Of a DNA stretch of 64,000 bases, positions 1 to 8,610 are shown in pieces (the first letter of the stretch is position 1; every line of letters starts with the position of its first letter). Under the pieces are notes generated by a model. The model saw nothing but the letters and a program-made list of their open reading frames with translations. It made no database searches and was not told the DNA's origin. The position numbers and the translations under genes are program-made. This stretch comes from Streptomyces cavernicola (GTDB lineage: Bacteria; Actinomycetota; Actinomycetes; Streptomycetales; Streptomycetaceae). The DNA lies in NCBI RefSeq assembly GCF_029968035.1, contig NZ_JASCIQ010000018.1, forward strand, positions 1-64,000, in the 5' to 3' direction.

Positions 1-28
1 CCCCTTCCCGAAGTCCTGCCGGACGGGC

Positions 29-79
29 CTCCTCAAACGCCGGAGGGGCTGAAAATCAGCCCCTCCGGCGTTTGAGGAG
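29..79. repeat. 24-bp perfect inverted repeat, terminator-like
   Basis: Positions 29-52 and 56-79 are perfect reverse complements separated by AAA, and a GGGGTCC..GGAGCCCC segment follows to about 98. Long hairpins of this kind recur between genes in Streptomyces chromosomes and can act as factor-independent terminators despite lacking a U-tract. The gene it would terminate lies left of the window. Confidence 0.8.
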
Positions 80-263
80 CGGGGTCCGGGGCGGAGCCCC
101 GAAGCGTCGCAGACTTTCGGGAAGGGGCGGGTCAGGGGAAGAGCCCCCGGCAGACCGGAAGCGGACCGAGAGCCAGACCGAGAGCGGACCGAGAGAGGAC
201 CGGGAGGGGCCGGGCGCACGGTGGTGCGGTCCGAACGACGCCTCGCCCGAAGGGGGACCCGGT

Positions 264-848
264 ATGCCGGATCGCAAGCTGAACGTGGCCGTGCTGATCG
301 GCAGCACCCGTACCGGCCGCTTCGGCCCCGTGCCCGCCCGGTGGATCGCCGAACAGGCCGCCGGGCGGGACGACTTCGACGTCGACGTGATCGACCTGGC
401 CCAGGTGTGGCTCCCGGACGTACTGCCGGAGAGCCTGGACGGTTCGCTGCCGCAGGCCGTCCGCGACCTGGCCCCCTGGCTGACCAGGGCCGACGCGTTC
501 GTGATCGTCACGCCCGAGTACAACCAGAGCTTCCCGGCCTCGCTGAAGAACGCCATCGACTGGTACGTGGACGAGTGGAAGGCGAAGCCGGTCGCGTTCG
601 TCTCGTACGGCGGCATCGCGGGCGGCCTGCGCGCGGTGTCGGACCTGCGCGCCGTCTTCCCCGGGCTGCACGCCGTCACCGTCCGGGACTCGGTCTGCTT
701 CCCCGACTGCCGGGACAAGTTCGACGACGAGGGCCGCCCCAAGGACCCCGAGGGCTGCGCGGCCTCGGCCAAGTCGATGCTCGACCAACTCGCCTGGTGG
801 GGCCGGATGTTGAGGACCGCCCGCGCACGGGAGCCGTACCCCGGCTGA
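264..848 (+). CDS. NADPH-dependent FMN reductase family protein
   Basis: This 194-residue flavodoxin-fold protein has an N-terminal phosphate-binding stretch (VLIGSTRTGRFG, about residues 9-20) and the family signature TPEYNQSFPASLKNAIDW near residues 85-102. Members use NAD(P)H to reduce FMN, quinones or azo compounds in the cytoplasm. The ATG at 264 is chosen because AGGGGG lies just upstream; the reading frame stays open further upstream, but only through low-complexity proline/arginine-rich sequence. It precedes an MFS exporter on the same strand with an 80-nt gap, so the two may share a transcript. The physiological substrate cannot be read from sequence. Confidence 0.88.
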   Translation: MPDRKLNVAVLIGSTRTGRFGPVPARWIAEQAAGRDDFDVDVIDLAQVWLPDVLPESLDGSLPQAVRDLAPWLTRADAFVIVTPEYNQSFPASLKNAIDWYVDEWKAKPVAFVSYGGIAGGLRAVSDLRAVFPGLHAVTVRDSVCFPDCRDKFDDEGRPKDPEGCAASAKSMLDQLAWWGRMLRTARAREPYPG

Positions 849-928
849 CGGCACCTCAGGCCCTCACGTACGCAGAAGCACGCACTCGTACTCCGCTCAC
901 GCACACCGCTAAGGAAGGACCCACACCC

Positions 929-2566
929 ATGTCGTCGAACGCCCCCGAGGCTTCCGTACGGAGGGCCGGGTCACGGGAATGGCTGGGGCTCGCCGTGCTC
1001 GCCCTGCCCACCCTGCTGATCTCCCTCGACCAGAGCGTGCTGTACCTGGCGCTGCCGCACCTCGCGGAGGGCTTGCGGCCCACGGGCACGCAGACGCTGT
1101 GGATCATGGACGTCTACGGCTTCATGATCGCCGGCTTCCTCATCACCATGGGCACGCTCGGCGACCGCATCGGCCGCCGCAAGCTGCTGATGATCGGCGC
1201 GGTCGCGGTCGGTCTCGCCTCGGTCGCCGCCGCGTACGCCGGGAGCGCGGAGGCGCTGATCGTCACGCGTGCGCTGCTCGGCGTAGCCGCCGCGACCCTG
1301 ATGCCGTCGACGCTCGCCCTGATCAGCAACATGTTCCAGGACCCGTACCAGAAGGGCCGCGCCATCGCGGTGTGGGCGAGCTGCTTCATGGGCGGTACGG
1401 CGCTCGGCCCGGTCGTCGGCGGCGCGCTGCTCGAGTACTTCTGGTGGGGCTCGGTCTTCCTGCTCGGCGTGCCCGTGATGGTGCTGCTGCTCGTCGCCGC
1501 GCCGCTGGTGCTGCCGGAGTACAAGGCCCCGGACGCGGGCCGCATCGACCTGGTCAGCGTGCTGCTCTCGCTCGTGTCGATCCTGTCGGTGATCTTCGGC
1601 CTGAAGGAGCTGGCCCGGTACGGCTTCGAGGTGCTGCCGATCGTCGCGGTCCTCGTCGGTCTGGCCGTGGGCTGGGTGTTCGTACGACGTCAGTGCAGGC
1701 TCGAACACCCGCTGCTCGACCTGAAGTTGTTCCGGGTGGCGGCGTTCACGGCCGCGCTGCTGATCCTGATGGTGTCGATGCTCGGCACCGGCGGCGGCTA
1801 CCTGTTCATCACCGGGTTCCTGCAGATGGTGGAGGGCATGTCGCCGATGGAGGCGGGCCTGTGGATGGTGCCCTCGGCGGTCGCGTCCGTCCTCGCCGCC
1901 CAGCTCGCGCCGGTCCTCGCCAAGCGCTTCCAGCTCGGCACCGTGATCGGCGGCTCGCTCCTCATCGGCACGGTCGGCTACGCGCTGCTCGTCTTCGTCG
2001 ACCCGGTCGGCGGACTGCCGCTGCTGCTCGCCGGGTTCGTCGTCATCTTCGTCGGCGTCGGTACGTTCGGGGCGCTCGGCACCAGCATGGTCGTCGGGTC
2101 CGTGCCGCCCGAGCGGGGCGGTTCGGCGGCGGCCCTCTCCTCCATCAGCGGCGACCTCGGCAACGCGCTCGGCGTCGCCACCCTCGGCAGCCTCGGCACG
2201 GCCGTCTACCGGAACGCGTTCACGCCGCCGGCCGGCACCCCCGCGGACGCCTCCGCGGCGGCCGGGTCGAGCATGGAGGCCGCCCTCGACGCCGCCCGGC
2301 AACTGCCCGCGGCGGCCGGCGAAGCCCTGCTGACCGCCGCCAAGTCGGCGTACACGGACGGGCTCAACACGATCGGCGTCGCCTGCGCGGTCATCACCGC
2401 GATCAGCGCGGCGATCGCCCTGACGATGCTGCGCAGGCGCGGCGCGGGGCGGGTCGACTCCGGGGCCGGGGCCGCGCCCGAGGCGGAGGCGGCGCCCGGG
2501 GCCGGGGCCGAGGCCCCGCGGGGAGCGCAGGCGGCGCAGGAGGGGTCTCTGACCGGCACCGCCTGA
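929..2566 (+). CDS. MFS transporter, DHA2 (14-helix) drug exporter family
   Basis: This 545-residue integral membrane protein matches the 14-helix DHA2 group of multidrug/H+ antiporters. It has LDQSVLYLALP in helix 1, motif A (GDRIGRRK, about residues 77-84) after helix 2, and a motif-C-like GGTALGPVVGG in helix 5. The length is usual for the group, and the C-terminus ends in a low-complexity Ala/Gly/Glu tail. The ATG at 929 follows AAGGAAGGA by 9 nt. It probably exports a hydrophobic or cationic compound; no specific substrate can be named. A second MFS gene follows 94 nt downstream. Confidence 0.88.
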   Translation: MSSNAPEASVRRAGSREWLGLAVLALPTLLISLDQSVLYLALPHLAEGLRPTGTQTLWIMDVYGFMIAGFLITMGTLGDRIGRRKLLMIGAVAVGLASVAAAYAGSAEALIVTRALLGVAAATLMPSTLALISNMFQDPYQKGRAIAVWASCFMGGTALGPVVGGALLEYFWWGSVFLLGVPVMVLLLVAAPLVLPEYKAPDAGRIDLVSVLLSLVSILSVIFGLKELARYGFEVLPIVAVLVGLAVGWVFVRRQCRLEHPLLDLKLFRVAAFTAALLILMVSMLGTGGGYLFITGFLQMVEGMSPMEAGLWMVPSAVASVLAAQLAPVLAKRFQLGTVIGGSLLIGTVGYALLVFVDPVGGLPLLLAGFVVIFVGVGTFGALGTSMVVGSVPPERGGSAAALSSISGDLGNALGVATLGSLGTAVYRNAFTPPAGTPADASAAAGSSMEAALDAARQLPAAAGEALLTAAKSAYTDGLNTIGVACAVITAISAAIALTMLRRRGAGRVDSGAGAAPEAEAAPGAGAEAPRGAQAAQEGSLTGTA

Positions 2567-2660
2567 CGGGACGCACTCATTTCGTCAACTTGCCCTCCCC
2601 TGGCGGGTCTTGGCCCCCCGGCACCCGGCACCCCGCACCCTCTCGTACCCAGGAGACACC

Positions 2661-3962
2661 ATGCCCGTCCGCTCCGATGGCCCCAGCCAACCCAGCCAAC
2701 CCATTCAACCCAGCCAACCCGTCCAACCCAGCCAACTCCCCACTCCGACAACGCCGGACACGGCTGCCCGGAGCAACTCCGCCCCACCCCGCGTCGCGGG
2801 ACCGTGGCTCGCCCTGATCGCCGCCCCGGCGACCTTCGGCGTCGCCGCACCGGCCGTCGTACTGCCCAGGATGGCCGACGGCTACGGCCTCACCCCGGAC
2901 GTCGCCAGCTGGCTGGTGACCGTCGCGGCACTGTCCATAGCCGTGGGCACACCCCTGGCCGGCGGCCTGATCAGCAGACGCGGACTGCGCACCGCACTGC
3001 TCGCCGCCACCGTCCTGCTGGTCGCCGGCACCCTCCTCGTGGCCGCCGTGCCGTGGCTGCCCGCGGCCCTGCTCGGCCGGTCCGCCCAGGCCCTGGGCAG
3101 CACCGGCCTGATCGCCGTCGCGATGAACCTGGCGGGAACCGCCCGCCGGTTGGGCCTGATCACCTCGACGATCGCCGCCTGCGCGGCAGCCGGCCCGCTG
3201 GTCGGTTCGCTGGTCACCGCGTGGACCTCCTGGCTGGTCGTACTGCTTCTGCCGGTGCTGGCGGCGCTGTTCGTGCCGCCCGTCCTACGGCACGCCCCCA
3301 CCGCCCCGTCCGACGACAGCCCCTTCGACGGACGCGGCGCGGTCCTGCTCACGGCGCTTGCGACCGCCCTGGTCGTCATCCCGTACTTCCCGCTGCCCGC
3401 AGCGGTCGGCGCGGCGGCGGCCGCCCTGCTGCTCGCCCTGCACATCAAGGCCCGCCCCGACGGGTTCGTCCCCGTCGCCCTGCTGCGCTCCCCGGTGTTC
3501 ATCGGCGTCAGCCTGCTCGCCCTGCTCCTCGCCACGTCCTTCTTCCGGCTGCTGTTCGTCGTCCCCGGGCAGCTCTCCGCCGAGGCCGGCTGGAGCGAGG
3601 ACGCGATCGGCGTGGGCACCCTGGTCTCCCAAGTGGCGGGCTCCGTCCTCGCGTTCGCCATCGCGGCGCTCGCGATGCGCATGGGCCGCATCCCCGTCGC
3701 GGCGATCCTGGCCGCCGCGGGCGTCCTCGCCGCCGTACTGACCGTCGTCTCCGTCTCCGCCTCCGCCTCCGCCTTCGTCGTCCTCGCGGCTCTGGCCCTC
3801 GCGCTCTTCGCCGCGGCCGGCGGCCAGGGCGCGCTCATGGCCTTCGCCACGGACACCGTCGCCAGGGCCGAACGCCCGGTGGCCATCGGCCTGTTCAACC
3901 TCAGCTACCAACTGGGCGGAGCACTCGGCCCCGCCCTTGTCGCGATGTCCGCCGCCCCGTGA
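2661..3962 (+). CDS. MFS transporter, 12-helix type
   Basis: The protein has 433 residues. After a hydrophilic start with SQP/IQP/VQP repeats (residues about 8-25), it has about twelve hydrophobic helices, and the helix 2-3 loop is a degenerate motif A (ISRRGLRTA). The ATG at 2661 follows AGGAGA. The family moves small solutes or drugs by proton coupling. It lies on the same strand as the preceding DHA2 pump and is followed by a bidirectional terminator. The encoded repeat comes from tandem CCCAGCCAAC-like DNA at 2690-2745 and is probably a non-structured extension. Confidence 0.8.
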   Translation: MPVRSDGPSQPSQPIQPSQPVQPSQLPTPTTPDTAARSNSAPPRVAGPWLALIAAPATFGVAAPAVVLPRMADGYGLTPDVASWLVTVAALSIAVGTPLAGGLISRRGLRTALLAATVLLVAGTLLVAAVPWLPAALLGRSAQALGSTGLIAVAMNLAGTARRLGLITSTIAACAAAGPLVGSLVTAWTSWLVVLLLPVLAALFVPPVLRHAPTAPSDDSPFDGRGAVLLTALATALVVIPYFPLPAAVGAAAAALLLALHIKARPDGFVPVALLRSPVFIGVSLLALLLATSFFRLLFVVPGQLSAEAGWSEDAIGVGTLVSQVAGSVLAFAIAALAMRMGRIPVAAILAAAGVLAAVLTVVSVSASASAFVVLAALALALFAAAGGQGALMAFATDTVARAERPVAIGLFNLSYQLGGALGPALVAMSAAP

Positions 3963-3997
3963 GCGCCGCCGCGTGAGCGCCGCCTCGGGGACGCGGA

Positions 3998-4034
3998 ACG
4001 GGCCGTCCCCACGGTGAGTGCGGGGACGGCCCGT
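3998..4034. terminator. Bidirectional hairpin terminator
   Basis: A 13-bp perfect stem (3998-4010 with 4022-4034, ACGGGCCGTCCCC) closes an 11-nt loop between the convergent MFS gene and the small secreted-protein gene. Confidence 0.8.
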
Positions 4035-4083
4035 ACGGGAAGGCGACCTCAAGCAGGGCTTACAGCAAGGCCTCAGCAGGCTC

Positions 4084-4491
4084 TCAGCAGGGCTTGATGT
4101 ACCAGGTGCGGACGCCGATGCTGTGCTTGACCTTCTTGTCGGCGTACGGGGCCTTGGTGGTCAGGATCGTCTTCCTGTTGGCGTTCTTGAACTTCGCCTT
4201 CGTCCCCGACGTCTGGTTGTTGATGTAGCGGGTGGGGATCCACTTCCCGCTGATGTACCAGTTCTTGCAGTAGTAGAGGTCCTTCCACTTGGACTTGCCG
4301 GTGGAGGTGTTGCGCAGCTTCACGCACAGGGCACCGGAGTTGCAGCTCTTCTGCACCGACACGTCGGTCGACGCCTTGGCCGCCGCGGGAGCCGACGCCT
4401 CGGCCGGTGCGACGCCGGCGCCGAGCGCCAGAGCCGCCGCACCGGCGACGGATACGGCAGCCGCTCGCTTCTTGATGCTCGTCAGTACCAC
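4084..4491 (-). CDS. Small secreted protein, four cysteines, unknown function
   Basis: The 135-residue product has a signal peptide: a basic start (TSIKKR), a hydrophobic Ala/Val stretch, then AEASA near residue 33 as a likely signal peptidase I site. The mature part is basic (many Lys) and has four cysteines (SCNSGALC, YYCKN and the C-terminal KPC) that could form two disulfides. The GTG at 4491 follows AGGGGGA. I do not recognise a named family; such small extracellular proteins are common in Streptomyces. It is transcribed divergently from urate oxidase. Confidence 0.75.
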   Translation of the reverse strand: MVLTSIKKRAAAVSVAGAAALALGAGVAPAEASAPAAAKASTDVSVQKSCNSGALCVKLRNTSTGKSKWKDLYYCKNWYISGKWIPTRYINNQTSGTKAKFKNANRKTILTTKAPYADKKVKHSIGVRTWYIKPC

Positions 4492-4866
4492 GATGTGTCC
4501 CCCTGTCAGGCATTCCTCTTATGTCGCCGTACGCGACTTTTTGCGGTCACTGGACAGCTTTGCCGAGGGACTCGGCGGCGGACAACGAGCTTCGCCCCAG
4601 CCCGAAACAGCCGAGCACGGTCCGAAACAGCGGAGCGCGGCCCGAGGGCCCGGAGCGGCCGGAGCAGCCGGAGCAGCCCGGGACCTTCCCCCGACCGCAC
4701 TCCATGTGCTCCAATCGACGCGAACCCACGGACCGGGATGCGAGTCAGTCCCGGGGCGGCCCGTCGCGTACGGGCCGGACGGCGGGGAGCGACTCCGGGC
4801 GGAGCGCTGGACGCCGGGCGTACGGGATCCAGACACCACAGGAATCCGCGTACCCGAAGGATCACC
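4492..4866. other. Intergenic region with degenerate direct repeats
   Basis: About 370 bp separate the secreted-protein gene from urate oxidase. The stretch at 4600-4680 contains repeated CGAAACAGC-GAGC and CCGGAGCAG units. The ribosome site AAGGATCACC lies at its right edge. I see no convincing gene; it should contain both divergent promoters. Confidence 0.5.
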
Positions 4867-5787
4867 ATGAGCAAGTACGTGCTCGGCCAGAACCAGTACG
4901 GCAAGGCCGAGAACCGCATCGTCAAGATCGTGCGCAAGGGCAACGAAGGCTCCTGGCACGAGATCCGGGATCTGAACGTGTCCGTCGCGCTGCGCGGCGA
5001 GTTCCGCGACGTGCACCTCACCGGCGACAACGGCAACTGCCTGCCCACCGACACCACCAAGAACACCGTGTACGCCTTCGCCAAGGAGCACGGCGTCACC
5101 TCGCCCGAGGACTTCGGCACCCGCCTCGCCCAGCACTTCACGAACTCGCAGAGCGTCATCCACGAGTCACAGGTCCGCCTCGAGGAGTACGCCTGGGACC
5201 GCATCCCGGTGCCGACGCGCAGGGACCAGCACTCGTTCGTGCGCAGCGGCCAGGAAGTGCGCACCAGCCAGGTCACGTTCAACAAGCACACCGGCCAACT
5301 GCAGATCGTCTCGGGCCTGAAGGACCTGACGGTGCTGAACTCGACCAACGCCGAGTTCCACGGCTACATCAAGGACAAGTACACGACGCTGCAGGAGGCG
5401 TACGACCGCATCCTGGCGACCAAGGTCACCGCCCGCTGGGCCTACTCGGCGGCGGCCGCGGCCGACCCGGACACCGACTGGGACCGCCTCTACAAGAAGG
5501 CCAGGCGGCTCATGCTGGAGGCCTTCGCGGAGACGTACAGCTACTCCCTGCAGCAGACCCTCAACGCCATGGCCGAGCGCATCATGGACCACTGCCCGCA
5601 GATCAACGAGGTCCGCCTCAACCTCCCGAACAAGCATCACTTCCTGGTCGACCTGGAGCCGTTCGGCCTGAAGAACGACAACGAGGTCTACTTCGCCGCG
5701 GACCGCATGTACGGCCTGATCGAGGCCACGGTCCACCGCGACGGCATCACCCCGGTCATCGCCACCAGCGACTGGATCACGGCCTGA
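4867..5787 (+). CDS. Urate oxidase (uricase)
   Basis: The 306-residue protein matches cofactor-free urate oxidase (EC 1.7.3.3), which oxidises urate to 5-hydroxyisourate. Visible signatures are LPTDTTKNTVY (the T-N active-site segment, about residues 58-68), LKDLTVLNSTNAEF in the middle, and NKHHFLVDLEPFGLKNDNEV near the C-terminus, close to the PROSITE uricase pattern. The ATG at 4867 is preceded by AAGGA; the open frame extends much further upstream but without family sequence. In many Streptomyces uricase sits beside 5-hydroxyisourate hydrolase and OHCU decarboxylase genes; neither is present here, so this copy is detached from the rest of the pathway. Confidence 0.96.
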   Translation: MSKYVLGQNQYGKAENRIVKIVRKGNEGSWHEIRDLNVSVALRGEFRDVHLTGDNGNCLPTDTTKNTVYAFAKEHGVTSPEDFGTRLAQHFTNSQSVIHESQVRLEEYAWDRIPVPTRRDQHSFVRSGQEVRTSQVTFNKHTGQLQIVSGLKDLTVLNSTNAEFHGYIKDKYTTLQEAYDRILATKVTARWAYSAAAAADPDTDWDRLYKKARRLMLEAFAETYSYSLQQTLNAMAERIMDHCPQINEVRLNLPNKHHFLVDLEPFGLKNDNEVYFAADRMYGLIEATVHRDGITPVIATSDWITA

Positions 5788-5860
5788 GCGAACCCGAGCG
5801 GACCCGAGCCGAGCTGAGCAGACCTGAGCTGACCCGAGCCGAGCTGAGCCGAGCTGACCG
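5788..5860. repeat. Short tandem repeat tract (GAGCTGAGC/GACCCGAGC)
   Basis: Immediately after the uricase stop there are about eight imperfect copies of a 9-10 bp unit of the form GAGC-TGAGC/GACCCGAGCC. No gene or terminator function is apparent. It resembles a slippage-generated minisatellite. Confidence 0.6.
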
Positions 5861-5904
5861 TCCACGCCGCGACTGCCACGACAGCCGCGGCGTGGGCCTG
5901 CAGG

Positions 5905-6120
5905 TTCGACGGAGATTCCCCAACTCTCCTCCCAGGCCGCCAGGTTGAGCGCGCACGAGACGAGCGGCTGCAGGGCCTCGGGGTGGCCGAGGTCATCGGC
6001 GGCGTCGGCCCAGATCAGGTCGGCGCCGAGAGCGGGATCGAGGGATCCGTCCACGATCCGACCGGCGGTCCAGTGGGCCATGGCCCACTTCGCGGCCCGG
6101 GGGTCGGCCTGCGCCCGGAC
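5905..6120 (-). pseudogene. C-terminal remnant of a conserved hypothetical protein
   Basis: Read on the minus strand, this segment gives about 70 residues with balanced composition (AMAHWTAGRIVDGSLDP, ADLIWADAADDLG, AWEESWGISVE) unlike shadow frames. No start codon or ribosome site precedes it and the frame runs on without a sensible stop. I interpret it as the decayed tail of an actinomycete hypothetical protein. It could instead be a short live gene with an unrecognised start. No function is assigned. Confidence 0.4.
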
Positions 6121-6172
6121 ATCCCGGTCCCCTCGTCGGCGGCTGTGCCGGAACCCTAGCCCCGTACCCTCA

Positions 6173-6213
6173 CCTACCTCCGTAGTGGCAGATTCTGCCA
6201 CTACGGAGGTAGG
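6173..6213. promoter_or_regulatory. 41-nt perfect palindrome, likely TetR operator
   Basis: Arms 6173-6192 and 6194-6213 are exact 20-bp reverse complements around one central base (core GTGGCAGA-T-TCTGCCAC). The right arm contains GGAGG at 6205-6209, the likely ribosome site of the TetR gene starting at 6216. The site is therefore placed for autorepression, and in RNA it could form a hairpin hiding the Shine-Dalgarno. Confidence 0.75.
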
Positions 6214-6215
6214 CT

Positions 6216-6803
6216 GTGCGCATGCCCCGCCCCGCCCTCGATGACGCCGCGCTGCTGCGGATCTCCTCACAGTGCGCCGACGTGATGATCGCGGCGGGCG
6301 ACGCGTCCGCCTCGGTGGCCGAGTTGGCGGCCGCGGCCGGGATCTCGCCTCGTACGTTCCACCGTTGCTTTCCGACCAAGGCCGACTGCCTGCGTCCGCT
6401 CCTCGACGCGGGCAATCAGGCGTTCGCCGCCGCGCTCGCCGCGCAGCCGCCCGGCACGCCCTTGCCCGAAGCTCTCCATGCCGCGTTGACGGTGTCGTTC
6501 ACGGACCGGCCGGAGGAGTCGATCCGCCGGCTGATGCGGCTGACGTTCCAGGACGTCGGGCTGCGGCGGGTGTGGCTGGAGACCGCGCACGAGACGGCCC
6601 GGCTGATCCGCCCGGCCGTCGCGGAGTTGACCGGCACGCCGGTGGACGACCTGGCCACGACGGTTGCCGCCGGGCAGGCAGTGGTCGCCATCATCACGGT
6701 CCTCGAACACCTGGTCCGCGACGAGCGAGGCCTCGCCGACCTGCTGACGGACACCGTTCACACGCTCTACGGAGAGCACAGCGCCCACCGGACCGGCGCG
6801 TAA
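6216..6803 (+). CDS. TetR/AcrR family transcriptional regulator
   Basis: The 195-residue protein has an N-terminal TetR helix-turn-helix (SVAELAAAAGISPRTFHRCFPTKADCL, about residues 34-60) followed by a helical ligand domain. The GTG at 6216 sits 6 nt after GGAGG; an ATG at 6222 is the alternative. It is followed 71 nt later by a quinone-oxidoreductase-like gene on the same strand, which it probably regulates together with itself through the palindrome at 6173-6213. Confidence 0.88.
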   Translation: MRMPRPALDDAALLRISSQCADVMIAAGDASASVAELAAAAGISPRTFHRCFPTKADCLRPLLDAGNQAFAAALAAQPPGTPLPEALHAALTVSFTDRPEESIRRLMRLTFQDVGLRRVWLETAHETARLIRPAVAELTGTPVDDLATTVAAGQAVVAIITVLEHLVRDERGLADLLTDTVHTLYGEHSAHRTGA

Positions 6804-6874
6804 CCGAGCCACTGGACACCCGCACCACCCCGCATACCCCGCCCACCCCGCGTACTACGAGAAGGAGCACCCCC

Positions 6875-7807
6875 ATGCCCAAGGCCGCGATATACCGCGA
6901 GTACGGCGACAGCAGCGTGCTGACGATCGCCGACGTGCCCATGCCCGAGCCCGGCCCCGGCATGGTGCGGGTCCGGGTCGAGTACGCCGCCGTGAACCCG
7001 GTGGACTCCAAGATGCGGTCGGGTGTGCTCGGCGACGGCTCTCCGCTCGCTGCGCCCGCCATCGCCGGAATGGACGTCGCCGGGGTCGTCGACGCCGTGG
7101 GCGAGCACGTCGACGGCCTCCGGCCCGGCGACCGTGTCGCCGGTCTCTCGCCCAGCGGGGCCGCGGCCGAGTACGTCGTCACGTACGCCGCCGCGCTCGT
7201 GCAGGTGCCCGAGCACGTCTCCTCCCTGGTCGCGGCGACCATCGGCGTCGGCGGCTCGACCGCTGTGCGCGCGCTGGGACTCGCCGAGGTCACGAAGGGG
7301 CAGCTGATCCTCGTCGACGGCGCCGCCGGGGGCGTGGGCACCTTCCTCACGCAGCTCGCCCGCGCCCGTGGCGTCCAGGTCGTCGGCACCGCCTCCCGCC
7401 ACAACCACGCCCACCTCACCACGCTCGGCGCCACCCCGATCGAGTACGGGTCCGGGGCCGAGTGGGAGCGGGCGGCGCTCGAAGCCGCTGCCGGCGGCCT
7501 CTACGACGCCGCGTTCGACCTCGTCACCGGCGGCAAGTACGACGTGTTCCGGCGCATCACCACGCCCGACGCACCGGTCGTCACGCTCGTCGACCCGGAG
7601 GTGCCGGCCCGCGGCGGCATCCTCGTCACGGGCCTTGAGCCGAGCTTCGACCACGCCCTGCAGGAGGTCATGGACGCGATCGCCGACGGCGAGCTCGACG
7701 TCCCGATCGCCGAGGTCTTCCCGCTCGCCGAGATCGCCGCGGCCCAGGACCTCTCGGCCGAGGGACACGTACGCGGCAAGCTGGTCCTCGCCGTCGCCGC
7801 ACCCTGA
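6875..7807 (+). CDS. NADP-dependent zinc-less oxidoreductase (quinone oxidoreductase-like, MDR superfamily)
   Basis: The 310-residue medium-chain dehydrogenase/reductase has an N-terminal GroES-like domain (VRVEYAAVNPVDSKMRSG) and a nucleotide-binding fold with VDGAAGGVGTFLTQLARARG near residues 148-167. Catalytic zinc ligands are absent, as in quinone and enoyl reductases. The ATG at 6875 follows GAAGGAG. Members reduce quinones or alpha,beta-unsaturated carbonyls with NADPH. It is probably controlled by the TetR encoded just upstream, which suggests a response to an electrophile or xenobiotic. Confidence 0.87.
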   Translation: MPKAAIYREYGDSSVLTIADVPMPEPGPGMVRVRVEYAAVNPVDSKMRSGVLGDGSPLAAPAIAGMDVAGVVDAVGEHVDGLRPGDRVAGLSPSGAAAEYVVTYAAALVQVPEHVSSLVAATIGVGGSTAVRALGLAEVTKGQLILVDGAAGGVGTFLTQLARARGVQVVGTASRHNHAHLTTLGATPIEYGSGAEWERAALEAAAGGLYDAAFDLVTGGKYDVFRRITTPDAPVVTLVDPEVPARGGILVTGLEPSFDHALQEVMDAIADGELDVPIAEVFPLAEIAAAQDLSAEGHVRGKLVLAVAAP

Positions 7808-7881
7808 GGCCGGCCCTCAACCACGTCGGCCGCGGACCCGAACGCCCTCCGGGCGCCGTAGGACGGAAGGATCATGTCCGT

Positions 7882-8601
7882 GTGAAGGACGGCGTGAAGG
7901 ACGGCGTGAAGGACGGCGTGAAGGACGGCGTGGAGGACGGTGTGGAGGACGCAGAAGACCGGGTGTCCGACGTGAGCCCGACGGCGCGCACCGCCCTCGC
8001 GTGGGTGCCGCCGTTCGGCCTGTGGTCCGCGATCCAGCGCATCCGGCAGGAACACGACCCGCAGATCCGCCGCTGGCCGCCGCACGTCAACGTCCTCTTC
8101 GGATTCGTACCGGAGTCCGACTTCGAGCAGGCCCTTCCGCTGCTCGCCAGGGCGGCCGCGCGAACGCGGCCGTTCACGGCACGTCTCTCCGGGGTGCGGG
8201 TCTTCCGGCATCGGGCGTACGCGACGGTCTGGCTCGATCCGGCGGCTGCGGGGCGGGGGCCGTGGCAGGGCCTGTACGGGTCGCTGGTCGAGGCCTTCCC
8301 CCGGTGCCGCGGCCGGCACGGCGGGTTCACCCCGCACCTGTCCCTCGGCCGGACCCGCGACCCGCGCCGCGTCGTCGCCGACTGCACGGCCCGGCTCGAC
8401 GTCATGACGACCGAGGTGGACGAGCTCGTACTGCTCTCCCGGCGCGCCGACGACCCCATGCGCCCGCGCGCCACGGTCGCCCTGGGCAGCGGTGAGGTGC
8501 GCCGGTACGAAACGTACGGGGCGGCCTCGGGCGGCGCGGGCGAGGTGACCGCCGAGGACGTCGCGCGGTGGGCCCAGGCCCGCCTGGACCAGGAGAGGTG
8601 A
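7882..8601 (+). CDS. 2'-5' RNA ligase/2H phosphoesterase superfamily protein
   Basis: The 239-residue protein has the two H-x-T/S-like motifs of the 2H superfamily: PPHVNVLFGF (about residue 54) and FTPHLSLGRT (about residue 143). Relatives act on cyclic phosphates or 2'-5' linkages in RNA and nucleotides. The start is uncertain. Four GTGAAGGACGGC repeats encode VKDG units, so GTG at 7882, 7894, 7906 and 7918 are all in frame. An ATG at 7874 with GGAAGG upstream opens only a three-codon frame (M-S-V-stop) overlapping this start. Confidence 0.78.
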   Translation: MKDGVKDGVKDGVKDGVEDGVEDAEDRVSDVSPTARTALAWVPPFGLWSAIQRIRQEHDPQIRRWPPHVNVLFGFVPESDFEQALPLLARAAARTRPFTARLSGVRVFRHRAYATVWLDPAAAGRGPWQGLYGSLVEAFPRCRGRHGGFTPHLSLGRTRDPRRVVADCTARLDVMTTEVDELVLLSRRADDPMRPRATVALGSGEVRRYETYGAASGGAGEVTAEDVARWAQARLDQER

Positions 8602-8610
8602 GAGGCCGCG

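Noticed and set aside
4018..4866. In-frame 5' extension of urate oxidase by 283 codons
   Set aside because: The extension is Arg/Gly/Pro-rich, antisense to a signal-peptide-bearing gene, and uricase homology begins exactly at ATG 4867 after AAGGA.
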